A stretch of DNA of 64,000 nt from Pinibacter aurantiacus. GTDB taxonomy: Bacteria > Bacteroidota > Bacteroidia > Chitinophagales > Chitinophagaceae. Both the position numbers and the translations under genes were made by a program. Shown here in pieces: positions 45,164-53,054 of the stretch (its first letter is position 1; each line of letters opens with the position of its first letter). Where the stretch lies: positions 248,001-312,000 of the forward strand of contig NZ_JAHSPG010000018.1 of the NCBI RefSeq assembly GCF_019130065.1, in the 5' to 3' direction. Below the pieces are notes generated by a model. That model saw only the letters and a program-made list of their open reading frames with translations. It was not told the DNA's origin and searched no databases.

Positions 45164-45214
45164 ATATTTTTTTAAATGGTGATATTCTTACAATCCGATT
45201 TTTTATAATTCAGA

Positions 45215-45505
45215 TCAATTACCATAAAATAAATAAACGCCGCGCAACCAGTGAAAAACAGACAATTCACTTTTAACATCCGGGGGCAATTGAGCTGAAA
45301 TAAGCTCTTCCACTTTTAGTCCGACGGCAATATTCTGTTTGCCGAGTGATTTACCAAAATAATTGATAATGAAAAGAACCTGAAAACCATTGAATCGATC
45401 AAAGGTCCTCCGGTCAGGTTCATTGTTTTGCATAGAATGATTCCTGCCATCAGACCAATCGTAGTGCCTCTTTCGTAAATGTTCTTTTGAGAATATTGTA
45501 GTCAT
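45215..45505 (-). CDS. Small protein of unknown family between two RRM genes (orf96)
   Basis: 96 residues with a clear ATG at 45505. The sequence has a charged N-terminus (FSKEHLRKRHYDWSDGRNHS), then RRTFDRFNGFQVLFIINYFG, then a helix (VGLKVEELISAQLPPDVKSE) and an aromatic end (FHWLRGVYLFYGN). No known domain or signal peptide was recognised. It begins 23 bases after the RRM gene at 45529 and ends 51 bases before the next, so it is part of that operon. A role in RNA handling is inferred only from context. Confidence 0.75.
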   Translation of the reverse strand: MTTIFSKEHLRKRHYDWSDGRNHSMQNNEPDRRTFDRFNGFQVLFIINYFGKSLGKQNIAVGLKVEELISAQLPPDVKSELSVFHWLRGVYLFYGN

Positions 45506-45528
45506 CTTTTAAAATCATTGGCTAACCA

Positions 45529-45807
45529 CTACCAGCGCTTGCTGTAGCCGTTACTGCTATTTTCATCTCTTGGTCTTGCTTCAGACACTTTAATAGGACG
45601 ACCGTCGACCATTTTTCCATTGACTTCCTTAATGGCTGTTTGCGCAGCATGGTTGTCTGTCATTTCAACAAATCCAAAGCCTCTGCTTTTATTGGTGAAT
45701 TTGTCCACAATAATTTTTGCTGAAGAGACATCTCCGTAATCTGCAAAAAGTTTTCTTAGATCTTCATCCTGCAAGCTAAAGCCCAGGTTAGATACATACA
45801 TATTCAT
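45529..45807 (-). CDS. Small RRM RNA-binding protein
   Basis: 92 residues with RNP2 MYVSNL (3-8), RNP1 NKSRGFGFVEM (39-49) and a Ser/Asn/Arg tail (ENSSNGYSKRW). It is a close relative of the RRM protein at 39781. It is the first gene of a three-gene operon (RRM, orf96, degenerate RRM) that is preceded by leader D. Confidence 0.95.
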   Translation of the reverse strand: MNMYVSNLGFSLQDEDLRKLFADYGDVSSAKIIVDKFTNKSRGFGFVEMTDNHAAQTAIKEVNGKMVDGRPIKVSEARPRDENSSNGYSKRW

Positions 45808-45829
45808 GATGATAATAAATTATTAAATA

Positions 45830-45945
45830 GAAAAAATTTGAGAAAAATGGCGGATGTAAAAAGAGAGGGGAGAGAGTTTACAAGTGCGATATGACTCAAA
45901 GTATCCTGGTGAAGGTAGGCAATTAAATCAACAATGGAGTATTTA
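45830..45945 (-). promoter_or_regulatory. Cold-island leader, copy D (before RRM operon)
   Basis: A close match of copy C, with identical first 24 bases. It places an ATTTGAG block ~30 bases from the RRM ATG. The 5' end contains the expected promoter; on the sense strand ATACTTTG resembles a -7 box with one mismatch to TAnnTTTG. Confidence 0.75.
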
Positions 45946-46023
45946 TTATATTTTAACAAACAGTACCAGTGGGAATTAGAGTTCGAAAATCTTATTCAAA
46001 TATTTTTTTCGATTTTAAATATT

Positions 46024-46039
46024 ATCGTAATATTGCGAT
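46024..46039. promoter_or_regulatory. ArsR operator 1, abutting the arsR start codon
   Basis: ATCGTAATATTGCGAT is a 16-bp palindrome with one mismatched pair that ends at the base before the arsR ATG. The same motif recurs at 46391-46406. It overlaps a -7-like TAATATTG, so ArsR binding should block transcription; the short or absent leader is unusual. Confidence 0.8.
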
Positions 46040-46372
46040 ATGGGAATTACGAAATCAGATTTATTCACCCGACAGCAGAACGAGCTGGCAAACATGGCCA
46101 AAGCAATTGCCCACCCGGCACGCATTGCTATTTTGCAGCACCTGATCAAGAAGAATGCTTGTATTACAGGTGATTTGGTGGAAGAATTGGGACTTGCCCA
46201 GGCAACCACCTCTCAACATTTGAAAGAGTTAAAAAACGCAGGCATTATTCAGGGTTCCATTGAAGGAGCATCGGTATGCTATTGTATCGATCCAAAAGTT
46301 TGGAAACAGTATAACACGGTGTTTAATATGTTTTTCAAGGAAGTAAAAAATAACGGCAGCAGTTGCTGTTGA
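46040..46372 (+). CDS. arsR: ArsR-family arsenic-responsive repressor
   Basis: 110 residues. Winged-helix ArsR fold (MAKAIAHPARIAILQHLIKK, recognition helix AQATTSQHLKELKNAGII). Typical ArsR As(III) sites use CVCDL near the DNA-binding helix; here Cys41 lies there alone, with Cys80/Cys82 in SVCYC and a terminal pair Cys109-Cys110 (SSCC). The arsenic site is probably built from the latter, a different arrangement from the classical one. It represses its own operon through the two palindromes. Confidence 0.92.
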   Translation: MGITKSDLFTRQQNELANMAKAIAHPARIAILQHLIKKNACITGDLVEELGLAQATTSQHLKELKNAGIIQGSIEGASVCYCIDPKVWKQYNTVFNMFFKEVKNNGSSCC

Positions 46373-46390
46373 TTTTTTTTGCTTTCAATT

Positions 46391-46406
46391 ATCGCAATAT
46401 TGCAAT
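46391..46406. promoter_or_regulatory. ArsR operator 2, upstream of arsM
   Basis: ATCGCAATATTGCAAT matches operator 1 at 14 of 16 positions and lies 23 bases before the arsM ATG. It allows internal control of arsM, acr3 and the phosphoesterase gene. Confidence 0.8.
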
Positions 46407-46429
46407 CATACGATTAATTTCATGCAGCT

Positions 46430-47272
46430 ATGCAAACAGACAAAGAAATTAAAGACCTGGTAAAACAGAAATACAGCGAGATCGCACTTCAGGATAAAGA
46501 AACAAACCAGTCTTCCTGTTGTGGTTCCGGTTGTTGTTCCACCGAAATGTACAATATAATGAGCGATGATTACAGCACGCTCGAAGGGTATAACCCTGAC
46601 GCAGACTTAGGATTAGGTTGTGGGCTTCCGACTCAGTTTGCTAAAATCCAACCGGGCTACACGGTGATTGATCTTGGTTCTGGCGCTGGCAACGATTGCT
46701 TTGTGGCGCGTAAAGAAGTTGGCGATAGTGGTAAAGTAATCGGTATCGATTTTACTCCAGCCATGATCGACCTCGCAAGGGCCAATGCAGATAAACTAGG
46801 ATACAACAACGTTGAGTTTCGCCAGGGAGATATAGAAAAAATGCCGGTAGGTGGAGGGATTGCTGATGTAGTGGTAAGCAATTGTGTATTGAATCTTGTG
46901 CCCAACAAGGATGGAGTGATAAAAGAGATATACCGCGTGCTAAAAACAGGTGGTCACTTCAGCATTTCTGATATCGTGTTGGAAGGCAACCTGCCGGACA
47001 AGTTGCGACAGGCCGCGGAAATGTATGCCGGATGCGTATCTGGAGCCATTCAAAAACAAGTGTACCTGGAGCTGATCAGCAGCAACGGCTTTAAAAACAT
47101 GACCATTCAAAAGGAAAAAATCATCCATATTCCTGATGATATTCTGAGCAATTATTTGTCTGCCGAAGAAATCAGTGCTTTCCGTAATGGCGACAGTGGC
47201 ATTTACAGCATCACCGTATATGCAGAAAAACTGCAGGCAGAGGCTTGCTGTGCACCCGGCTGTTGCTCCTAA
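46430..47272 (+). CDS. arsM: Arsenite S-adenosylmethionine methyltransferase
   Basis: 280 residues. SAM motif I is VIDLGSGAGNDC (79-90). The catalytic cysteines of ArsM are present as LGCGLP (Cys64), SNCVLNL (Cys152) and AGCVSGA (Cys202). The enzyme converts As(III) into methylated arsenicals. Both ends carry cysteine clusters (SSCCGSGCCS at 28-37 and ACCAPGCCS at the C-terminus) that likely bind arsenic and deliver it to the active site (inference). Confidence 0.95.
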   Translation: MQTDKEIKDLVKQKYSEIALQDKETNQSSCCGSGCCSTEMYNIMSDDYSTLEGYNPDADLGLGCGLPTQFAKIQPGYTVIDLGSGAGNDCFVARKEVGDSGKVIGIDFTPAMIDLARANADKLGYNNVEFRQGDIEKMPVGGGIADVVVSNCVLNLVPNKDGVIKEIYRVLKTGGHFSISDIVLEGNLPDKLRQAAEMYAGCVSGAIQKQVYLELISSNGFKNMTIQKEKIIHIPDDILSNYLSAEEISAFRNGDSGIYSITVYAEKLQAEACCAPGCCS

Positions 47273-47302
47273 CCAATCACATAAACAAAACTATTAGCAA
47301 AC

Positions 47303-48394
47303 ATGCAAAACTGCAATCCCACGCAGCGCAGGCGTCTTAGCTTCCTCGATCGTTATCTGACCCTATGGATATTTCTGGCAATGGCATGCGGCGTTGCTAT
47401 TGGTTATTTCATTCCTTCATCGGCCGGGTTCATCAATTCATTTTCTACCGGAACTACCAATGTGCCGCTGGCTGTTGGTTTGATCCTGATGATGTACCCA
47501 CCGCTTGCTAAGGTTCGCTACGAACAAATGGGCAAAGTGTTTCGTAACATAAAAATCCTTTCCGTATCGCTTTTGCTTAATTGGGTAATCGGACCCTTGT
47601 TAATGTTTGCCCTTGCTGTTCTTTTCCTGCAAGATCATCCGGCTTATATGACTGGCCTTATTTTGATCGGTCTTGCAAGGTGCATTGCAATGGTAATCGT
47701 TTGGAACGAACTTGCAGAAGGCAACCGTGAATATGCTGCCGGACTGGTGGCACTCAACAGCATTTTTCAAGTGTTACTTTATAGTGTGTATGCTTATATT
47801 TTTCTCACCTGGCTACCTGGCCTTCTTGGCATGAAAGGCATTGTAGTGTCGGTTTCCATTGGTGAAATTGCACGCAGCGTCGGCATCTACTTAGGCATTC
47901 CATTCGCTGCCGGCTTAATTAGTCGCTACGTTCTCATTCGCATCAAAGGAGAACAATGGTTCAATGAGAAATTTGTGCCTGTTATTTCTCCCATCACTTT
48001 AATCGCACTGCTTTTTACGATAGTGGTAATGTTTAGTCTGAAAGGGGAGCTTATTGTACATATACCAATGGATGTTGTGCGCATTGCTATTCCTTTGGCT
48101 ATCTATTTTGTAATCATGTTCCTTGTGAGCTTCCTGTTGGGCAAATCACTGGGAGCAGACTATAGCAAAAATGCATCCATTGCATTCACTGCTGCGGGCA
48201 ACAATTTTGAATTGGCGATTGCTGTGGCCATTGGTGTGTTTGGCATTAATTCTGGTCAGGCATTTGTGGGAGTGATTGGGCCTTTGGTAGAAGTGCCTGC
48301 GCTTATCGCACTTGTAAACGTTGCGTTCTGGCTGCGCAAGCGCTGGTATAGCAACGAAGTTGACGCTTCAGCTACTGTAAAAGCGCAGCCATGA
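47303..48394 (+). CDS. acr3: Arsenite efflux permease of the ACR3 family
   Basis: 363 residues with about ten membrane segments. The conserved cysteine of ACR3 is Cys127 in [14 protein letters not shown], and a second signature is [14 protein letters not shown] near residue 294. It exports As(III) across the inner membrane. It starts 30 bases after arsM and is part of the operon. Confidence 0.95.
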   Translation: MQNCNPTQRRRLSFLDRYLTLWIFLAMACGVAIGYFIPSSAGFINSFSTGTTNVPLAVGLILMMYPPLAKVRYEQMGKVFRNIKILSVSLLLNWVIGPLLMFALAVLFLQDHPAYMTGLILIGLARCIAMVIVWNELAEGNREYAAGLVALNSIFQVLLYSVYAYIFLTWLPGLLGMKGIVVSVSIGEIARSVGIYLGIPFAAGLISRYVLIRIKGEQWFNEKFVPVISPITLIALLFTIVVMFSLKGELIVHIPMDVVRIAIPLAIYFVIMFLVSFLLGKSLGADYSKNASIAFTAAGNNFELAIAVAIGVFGINSGQAFVGVIGPLVEVPALIALVNVAFWLRKRWYSNEVDASATVKAQP

Positions 48395-48447
48395 TCATAG
48401 CATAAACCATAACATTTTCAATCGATTTACAAAATCAACATTCTTAT

Positions 48448-49224
48448 ATGAAAATTGCACTATTCAGTGATATTCACGCCAACCTGCCTGCTCTTGAGGC
48501 TTTCTTTAAAGACATAGAAATGCGTAAGCCAGATGCGATCTATTGTTTGGGTGACCTGGTGGGTTACAATATCTGGCCCAATGAAGTGATCAACGAGATA
48601 CGCAAACGCGGCATTCCTACCATTGCGGGTAATTATGATTTTGGCATAGGTCGCACAAGCGATGAATGTGGTTGTGCCTATAAAACAGATGATGAAAAGG
48701 CAAATGGTGCCGTTTCGATTTCCTATACCAATTCCATCGTTAAAGATGATGAGCGCCAATACCTGAGAACATTGCCCGCCCACATCAAGGTCGAATTTCA
48801 ACTCAACAATGATAAGCTTAACCTGCTACTAGTTCATGGCAGCCCTCGCCGCAATAACGAATACTTATTCGAAGACAGAGAAGAAAAAAGTCTTCTACGC
48901 ATTATGGAAGAAAGTGATGCAGATATTATGTGCTTCGGTCATACGCACAAGCCTTATCATCGCATATTGCCAGGCCAACCTGATTCAGCGCAGCCGCACT
49001 ATCGTCATGCTATCAATATTGGTTCAGTCGGCAAACCCAAAGATGGTGATCCGCGCGGTGGTTATGTTTTGTTGCATATCGGTGAAAATCCGAGCACAAA
49101 AAACACGGACAATATACGGGTGGAGTTTGTACGTTTTGAATACGATATAGAGAAGGCTGCCAAAGCAGTAGAAGATAGCCCGTTGCCCAATGCTTATGCA
49201 GAAAGTTTAAGAATTGCACGTTAG
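48448..49224 (+). CDS. Metallophosphoesterase associated with the ars operon
   Basis: 258 residues. Calcineurin-like metal motifs: FSDIHAN (7-13), GDLVGYN (~35), GNYD (~61), LVHG and GHTHKPY. A two-metal phosphoesterase in the cytoplasm. It lies 53 bases after acr3, before the operon terminator, so it is co-expressed with arsenic genes. Its arsenic role is not established; it could hydrolyse a phosphorylated or arsenylated metabolite (inference). Confidence 0.9.
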   Translation: MKIALFSDIHANLPALEAFFKDIEMRKPDAIYCLGDLVGYNIWPNEVINEIRKRGIPTIAGNYDFGIGRTSDECGCAYKTDDEKANGAVSISYTNSIVKDDERQYLRTLPAHIKVEFQLNNDKLNLLLVHGSPRRNNEYLFEDREEKSLLRIMEESDADIMCFGHTHKPYHRILPGQPDSAQPHYRHAINIGSVGKPKDGDPRGGYVLLHIGENPSTKNTDNIRVEFVRFEYDIEKAAKAVEDSPLPNAYAESLRIAR

Positions 49225-49243
49225 CTATAACTTCACTGTTCTT

Positions 49244-49279
49244 AAAAAAGAGCAGACTCTTTGCAGGCTGCTCTTTTTT
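49244..49279 (+). terminator. Rho-independent terminator of the ars operon
   Basis: AAAAAAGAGCAG (49244-49255) pairs with CTGCTCTTTTTT (49268-49279), followed by further T. It ends the operon 20 bases after the phosphoesterase stop. Confidence 0.95.
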
Positions 49280-49295
49280 TGTATTTTAACGTGCA

Positions 49296-49442
49296 ATGAT
49301 GAAGCACGTAATTATTTTTCTCATCCTGCCTTCAGGAAATCTGGCTTTTGCGCAACAGCAACAATCAAATAGAAAAATTGATTCAAATTTTGTTTTGACA
49401 AAGACATTTTCGGACAGTTTCAAAATATTACGGGCCTTTTAA
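49296..49442 (+). pseudogene. Possible gene remnant with a signal peptide
   Basis: 48 codons (MMKHVIIFLILPSGNLAFAQ, then a polar stretch to SFKILRAF and a stop). The first 20 residues look like a signal peptide with cleavage after AFA-Q. The mature part is too short for a known domain. It may be a truncated secreted protein or a small secreted peptide. Confidence 0.4.
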
Positions 49443-49485
49443 GTATTCTATCACAAATGAGTTCCAGAATATTCAGTGTGTGTTG

Positions 49486-49683
49486 TTACCTGTTTTTCAT
49501 AGCCTTAATTAACTGGTGATTTCGACGATCAGCTCTTGCATTTTGCAACGAAATAACGGCCCAGATGGCGGCCGGAATCCAGCCTATCAAAGTAATTTGC
49601 AAAATCAAACAAAGTATTCCTGTCAATATTCTGCCGCGAAGAAGAAAAGAAAGAAAGGGAAAGAAAATTGCTATTAAGGTCAT
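49486..49683 (-). CDS. YqaE/Pmp3-like small membrane protein
   Basis: 65 residues with two hydrophobic segments (LIAIFFPFLSFLL and GILCLILQITLIGWIPAAIW) and a basic C-terminal tail (ARADRRNHQLIKAMKNR). The length and layout fit the YqaE/Pmp3 proteolipid family linked to membrane stress. The start ATG is at 49683. It is a single gene. Confidence 0.75.
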   Translation of the reverse strand: MTLIAIFFPFLSFLLRGRILTGILCLILQITLIGWIPAAIWAVISLQNARADRRNHQLIKAMKNR

Positions 49684-49861
49684 GTCAATTGTTTTTAAGG
49701 GAATAGAAAGTAGTTACTTTAATAAGTTTTTTTAGGGAAGTGCAATTTACGAAAAAAACATTTTATGAGATTTAGAACCGGAGAAGGTATGCAACATAGT
49801 TCAAAGCAGTGCGTATCTGTGCATTGGTGATTTTCTATGCGATGCCGTTTATTTGCGGGAC

Positions 49862-49923
49862 GGGTTTCGACAAGCTCAGCCTGACAGCACGAGCGACGTG
49901 TCAGGCTGAGCTTGTCGAAGCCC
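49862..49923. repeat. REP-like long hairpin
   Basis: A 22-25 bp arm with core TTCGACAAGCTCAGCCTGAC (left 49862-49886) and its reverse complement (right 49899-49923, one G-T pair) around a 12-base loop. This CTCAGCCTGACA-type palindrome is a familiar dispersed repeat in Bacteroidota. The rest of the 364-bp gap (49684-50047) holds the promoter at 49965-49996 and a low-complexity ACTCAT-rich stretch near 50010-50040. Confidence 0.85.
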
Positions 49924-49964
49924 AAAACCTGTTAAAATAATGGAGATACTCGATAATTGACTTG

Positions 49965-49996
49965 TTGGAAAATCGAACACAATCCCAATAGCTTTG
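49965..49996 (+). promoter_or_regulatory. Predicted promoter of the GH38-like gene
   Basis: TTG (49965-49967) and an exact TAGCTTTG (49989-49996) lie 21 bases apart, matching the Bacteroidota -33/-7 pattern. The start site would be near 50003, about 45 bases before the ATG at 50048. Confidence 0.55.
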
Positions 49997-50047
49997 TTCC
50001 TTCGAAATGAGCAACTCATAACTCATTACTCAAAACTCATCGCCATA

Positions 50048-52780
50048 ATGAAAAGATTTACAATTGCCTGCCTGCTGTTGTTTCCCGCTTTGTTGCAGGC
50101 GCAGATCAGCGCCACAGATGCCGGCAAAGGATCAGAAAATAAAAACGTTACGGATATTGTTGTGGCTTTTAAAATGCACGTGGACATAGGTTACACAGAC
50201 TGGGCGGAGGCTGTGTTGCAGAAATACTCGGGCCCAATGCTCGAAAGGACGCTTTCATTTATTGACCAGACGGCATCACTACCCAAGGCAGAACAATTTG
50301 TATGGACCATCCCCGCATGGCCGCTGCAATACATGCTCGATCATTGTACCCCTCAAAATAAATTAAGGCTGGAAAAGGCCATCAGGGATAAGCGCATTAT
50401 TCCACACGCATTACCATTCACCATGGAAACAGAAGCAAGCGACATGGAAAACCTAACCCGCAGTTTGTCGTTTGCAGACAGCATCAATCGTCACTATGGA
50501 TTAAAGCCGGCACGTGACGCAAAATTGAGCGACGTACCGGAACATTCATGGTTCATCCCAACCCTGCTGAAGAACGCCGGGGTTGATATTTTACATATTG
50601 GTTGTAACCCTGGCTCCATTTCACCGGATGTGCCAACGCTTTTCTGGTGGCAGGGACCAGACAGTTCAAAGCTGCTAACATTTTATTGGTCACAATACTA
50701 TGGCTCCGGCATTTTGCCGCCCAAAGATTGGCCGTACAAAACCTGGCTGGCAATGATCATGACGCATGAGAACACTGGTGCGCCCGATCCTAAAGAAGTG
50801 GCCGCCTTGCTAAAAGAGGCAAAAGAAAAGATGCCCAATGCACGTGTACACATTGGCCGGATGTCTGATTTCTATGATCTGTTAATGAAAGAAAATCCCA
50901 AACTGCCCGTTGTGAGAGGAGACATGCCCGATACCTGGATACACGGTTTTATGTCAGCGCCGGAAGATGTGAAAACCGACAAGACTTTTCAAAGAGAAAC
51001 CTATGTTGCCCAGCAGCTCAATGCCCACATGAATATATGGAAAGGCAAAAATGTATCTGTTGATCAGCATATAAATGAAGCAGCAGAAAACATGCTGCTG
51101 TTCGATGAGCATACATTCGGTGGAGCGCTGTCGCACGGCAGTCAGCAGTTTTGGAAATATGGTGATGAATTCAAGATCAATAAATCCGAAGACAATTATT
51201 ATTTCCTAGAAAAATCATGGGAAGAAAAATCTGCCTATGCAAGAAAGGCGGAGAAGCTGGTGTGGCCCGTAAAAGAAAATTTACTTTTTGAGTTGGTGAA
51301 ATCCGTGAATGATACCACGTCGCATGTAACGGTTTACAACTCGCTCCCCTGGCCACGAAGCGGTCGTGTAAAATTGTTTCAAAGCAATTATGAAAACCCC
51401 GCTCATCCTGTCGCTGCCATTAAAGCGTTGAAAGATTTGGAAACGGGGAAGATCATTCCAGTGTACCAGGATCGTAACCTGCTTTCTTTCGATGCTACCG
51501 AAATTCCCGCAGGTGGATACAAAACCTTTGTGGTGGTGAACAATCCTGCTGCAATCGCTTCAACGCTTACGGCGAATGAACAACAAAACGTTGCGGAGAA
51601 TAAATTTTTTAAATTAACCATCAACCCTGCGACAGGCACTTTGCAATCTGTTTTTGACAAGCAAAACAATCGAGAGCTTGTAGATGCAAACAGTAAATAT
51701 GCCTTCGGCGAATATGTATACCAACAGCTGGGGCAGGAGGAAATCAAAAAGTACAACCAGGATTATATTAAACCGGCCGCCAGGGATTGGGGAGAGCAAG
51801 AGTTCATCAGGCTGCCCAGCGAGATACTTAATCGATATACGGTTACTTTCAAAGGGAAGTGTGAAAAGATTGTGTGGCTGAAAAATGAAAGCATGATCCG
51901 CGCAACAGCCATGTGCCAGCTAAGTGATAGCAACGCGCAGCGCTATATTGTTAACTATACGCTTTATGAAAACCAGCCCTACATCGAAGTTACGATGGCA
52001 CTCGACGGAAAGAAGCCCGTGGCTTTACCTGAAGTTGGCTGGATCGCTTTCCCGTTTGCTTTGAACAAACCCGAATACAGGTTGTTGCGAACAGGTGGCA
52101 TTGTGGACCCGCAAAGAGACCTGGTGAAGAACACTAACCACGATTTCTATTTTCTCAATACTTCCATGGCAATGTACGATAACGCCGGCGGCATCGGATT
52201 GAATTGTCCGCACACACCCGGTGTAAGTATTGATGAGCCCGGCATTGGAAAATTTTCGCCCACAAAAACGCTGTCAACCAGTACCGTGTTTTCAAACTTA
52301 TATAACAATGTTTGGGGCACCAACTTTACAGAATGGGTAGAAGGTTCGCATACAGCCAAATTTTACATTTGGAGTTACAAGAACTATGACGCCGAGTCAA
52401 CCTTCATCACGCCTGCCGAGGAAACACGCACACCGTTAAGCGCGGCATTCTATGCACCTTCGTGGCTTTCGTATGCATACAATTATGAAACAAAAGGGAA
52501 GTTGCCCAATATGCAAAGTGGGCTGGCATTGGATCGCAAAGGCATTATCGTTACATCTTTCAACAAAAAAGGAAATGAAGCAACCGTTCGTTTTTGGGAA
52601 GAAGCTGGTCTTACAGGAATGTGTAAAGCAACATTGCCAGCGAACACGCCGTTCAAAAAAGCGTACCTGTGTAATTTACGCGGCGAGTTGTTGGATAAGA
52701 AAGGAATTGCCATCACCAACAATTCTTTTCAATTTGAAATTGGTGCAAACCAGCCCCGAACATTCATTTTGAAAAATTGA
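50048..52780 (+). CDS. GH38-like (DUF5054-type) secreted glycoside hydrolase
   Basis: 910 residues from the ATG at 50048, which gives a signal peptide (~1-19, ALLQAQ). A TTG at 49994 is less likely. The N-terminal barrel has an HxD zinc motif in KMHVDIGYTDW (His44, Asp46), an FVWTIPAWPLQYML block and the late DEHTFGGALSH histidines. C-terminal beta domains follow (~430-910). The order matches GH38 alpha-mannosidase relatives, but key GH38 motifs are altered, so the substrate is uncertain. It is the first gene of the alpha-galactoside/mannan-type locus. Confidence 0.85.
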   Translation: MKRFTIACLLLFPALLQAQISATDAGKGSENKNVTDIVVAFKMHVDIGYTDWAEAVLQKYSGPMLERTLSFIDQTASLPKAEQFVWTIPAWPLQYMLDHCTPQNKLRLEKAIRDKRIIPHALPFTMETEASDMENLTRSLSFADSINRHYGLKPARDAKLSDVPEHSWFIPTLLKNAGVDILHIGCNPGSISPDVPTLFWWQGPDSSKLLTFYWSQYYGSGILPPKDWPYKTWLAMIMTHENTGAPDPKEVAALLKEAKEKMPNARVHIGRMSDFYDLLMKENPKLPVVRGDMPDTWIHGFMSAPEDVKTDKTFQRETYVAQQLNAHMNIWKGKNVSVDQHINEAAENMLLFDEHTFGGALSHGSQQFWKYGDEFKINKSEDNYYFLEKSWEEKSAYARKAEKLVWPVKENLLFELVKSVNDTTSHVTVYNSLPWPRSGRVKLFQSNYENPAHPVAAIKALKDLETGKIIPVYQDRNLLSFDATEIPAGGYKTFVVVNNPAAIASTLTANEQQNVAENKFFKLTINPATGTLQSVFDKQNNRELVDANSKYAFGEYVYQQLGQEEIKKYNQDYIKPAARDWGEQEFIRLPSEILNRYTVTFKGKCEKIVWLKNESMIRATAMCQLSDSNAQRYIVNYTLYENQPYIEVTMALDGKKPVALPEVGWIAFPFALNKPEYRLLRTGGIVDPQRDLVKNTNHDFYFLNTSMAMYDNAGGIGLNCPHTPGVSIDEPGIGKFSPTKTLSTSTVFSNLYNNVWGTNFTEWVEGSHTAKFYIWSYKNYDAESTFITPAEETRTPLSAAFYAPSWLSYAYNYETKGKLPNMQSGLALDRKGIIVTSFNKKGNEATVRFWEEAGLTGMCKATLPANTPFKKAYLCNLRGELLDKKGIAITNNSFQFEIGANQPRTFILKN

Positions 52781-52965
52781 AAATTGAAAGTTGAAAATTG
52801 AAAATTTGTGAATTACGATCGCATCGGTTAGTGTCTTCGCGAACCGAAACTAATGGTTCGTGAGGACACGAACCAAGGCTGCGGACCCGGCAGGTTTCTA
52901 AAAATCTGCCAGGTTTTAGTCTCCGCGTCCATTTTCAACTTTCCATTTTCAATTTTCAATTGTTT
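52771..52965. repeat. Compound inverted repeat with AT-rich arms starting at the stop codon
   Basis: Low-complexity TTGAAAA arrays (52771-52807) face their reverse complement (52931-52965). The left arm contains the stop of the GH38-like gene. Inside are a 20-bp imperfect stem (52826-52845 with 52855-52874, core GGTTCGTGAGGACACGAACC) and a GGCAGGTTT/AAATCTGCC stem (52889-52910). It is probably a non-autonomous palindromic element; no gene is seen in it. Confidence 0.7.
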
Positions 52966-53054
52966 TGTTAATAATCAGGTGTAAAAAGGCAAAATTTAGA
53001 TAATCAGTTGGATGTTAGAATGAATATCTTGCCAAATTATTAATTCGAAGTATC

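Noticed and set aside
49862-49923. The long hairpin as a factor-independent terminator of the YqaE-like gene
   Set aside because: No T run on either side, and it lies upstream, not downstream, of that minus-strand gene.
49719-49925. 68-codon minus-strand frame across the REP hairpin
   Set aside because: It is the translation of the palindromic repeat (GFDKLSLTRRSCCQAELVET) with no domain.
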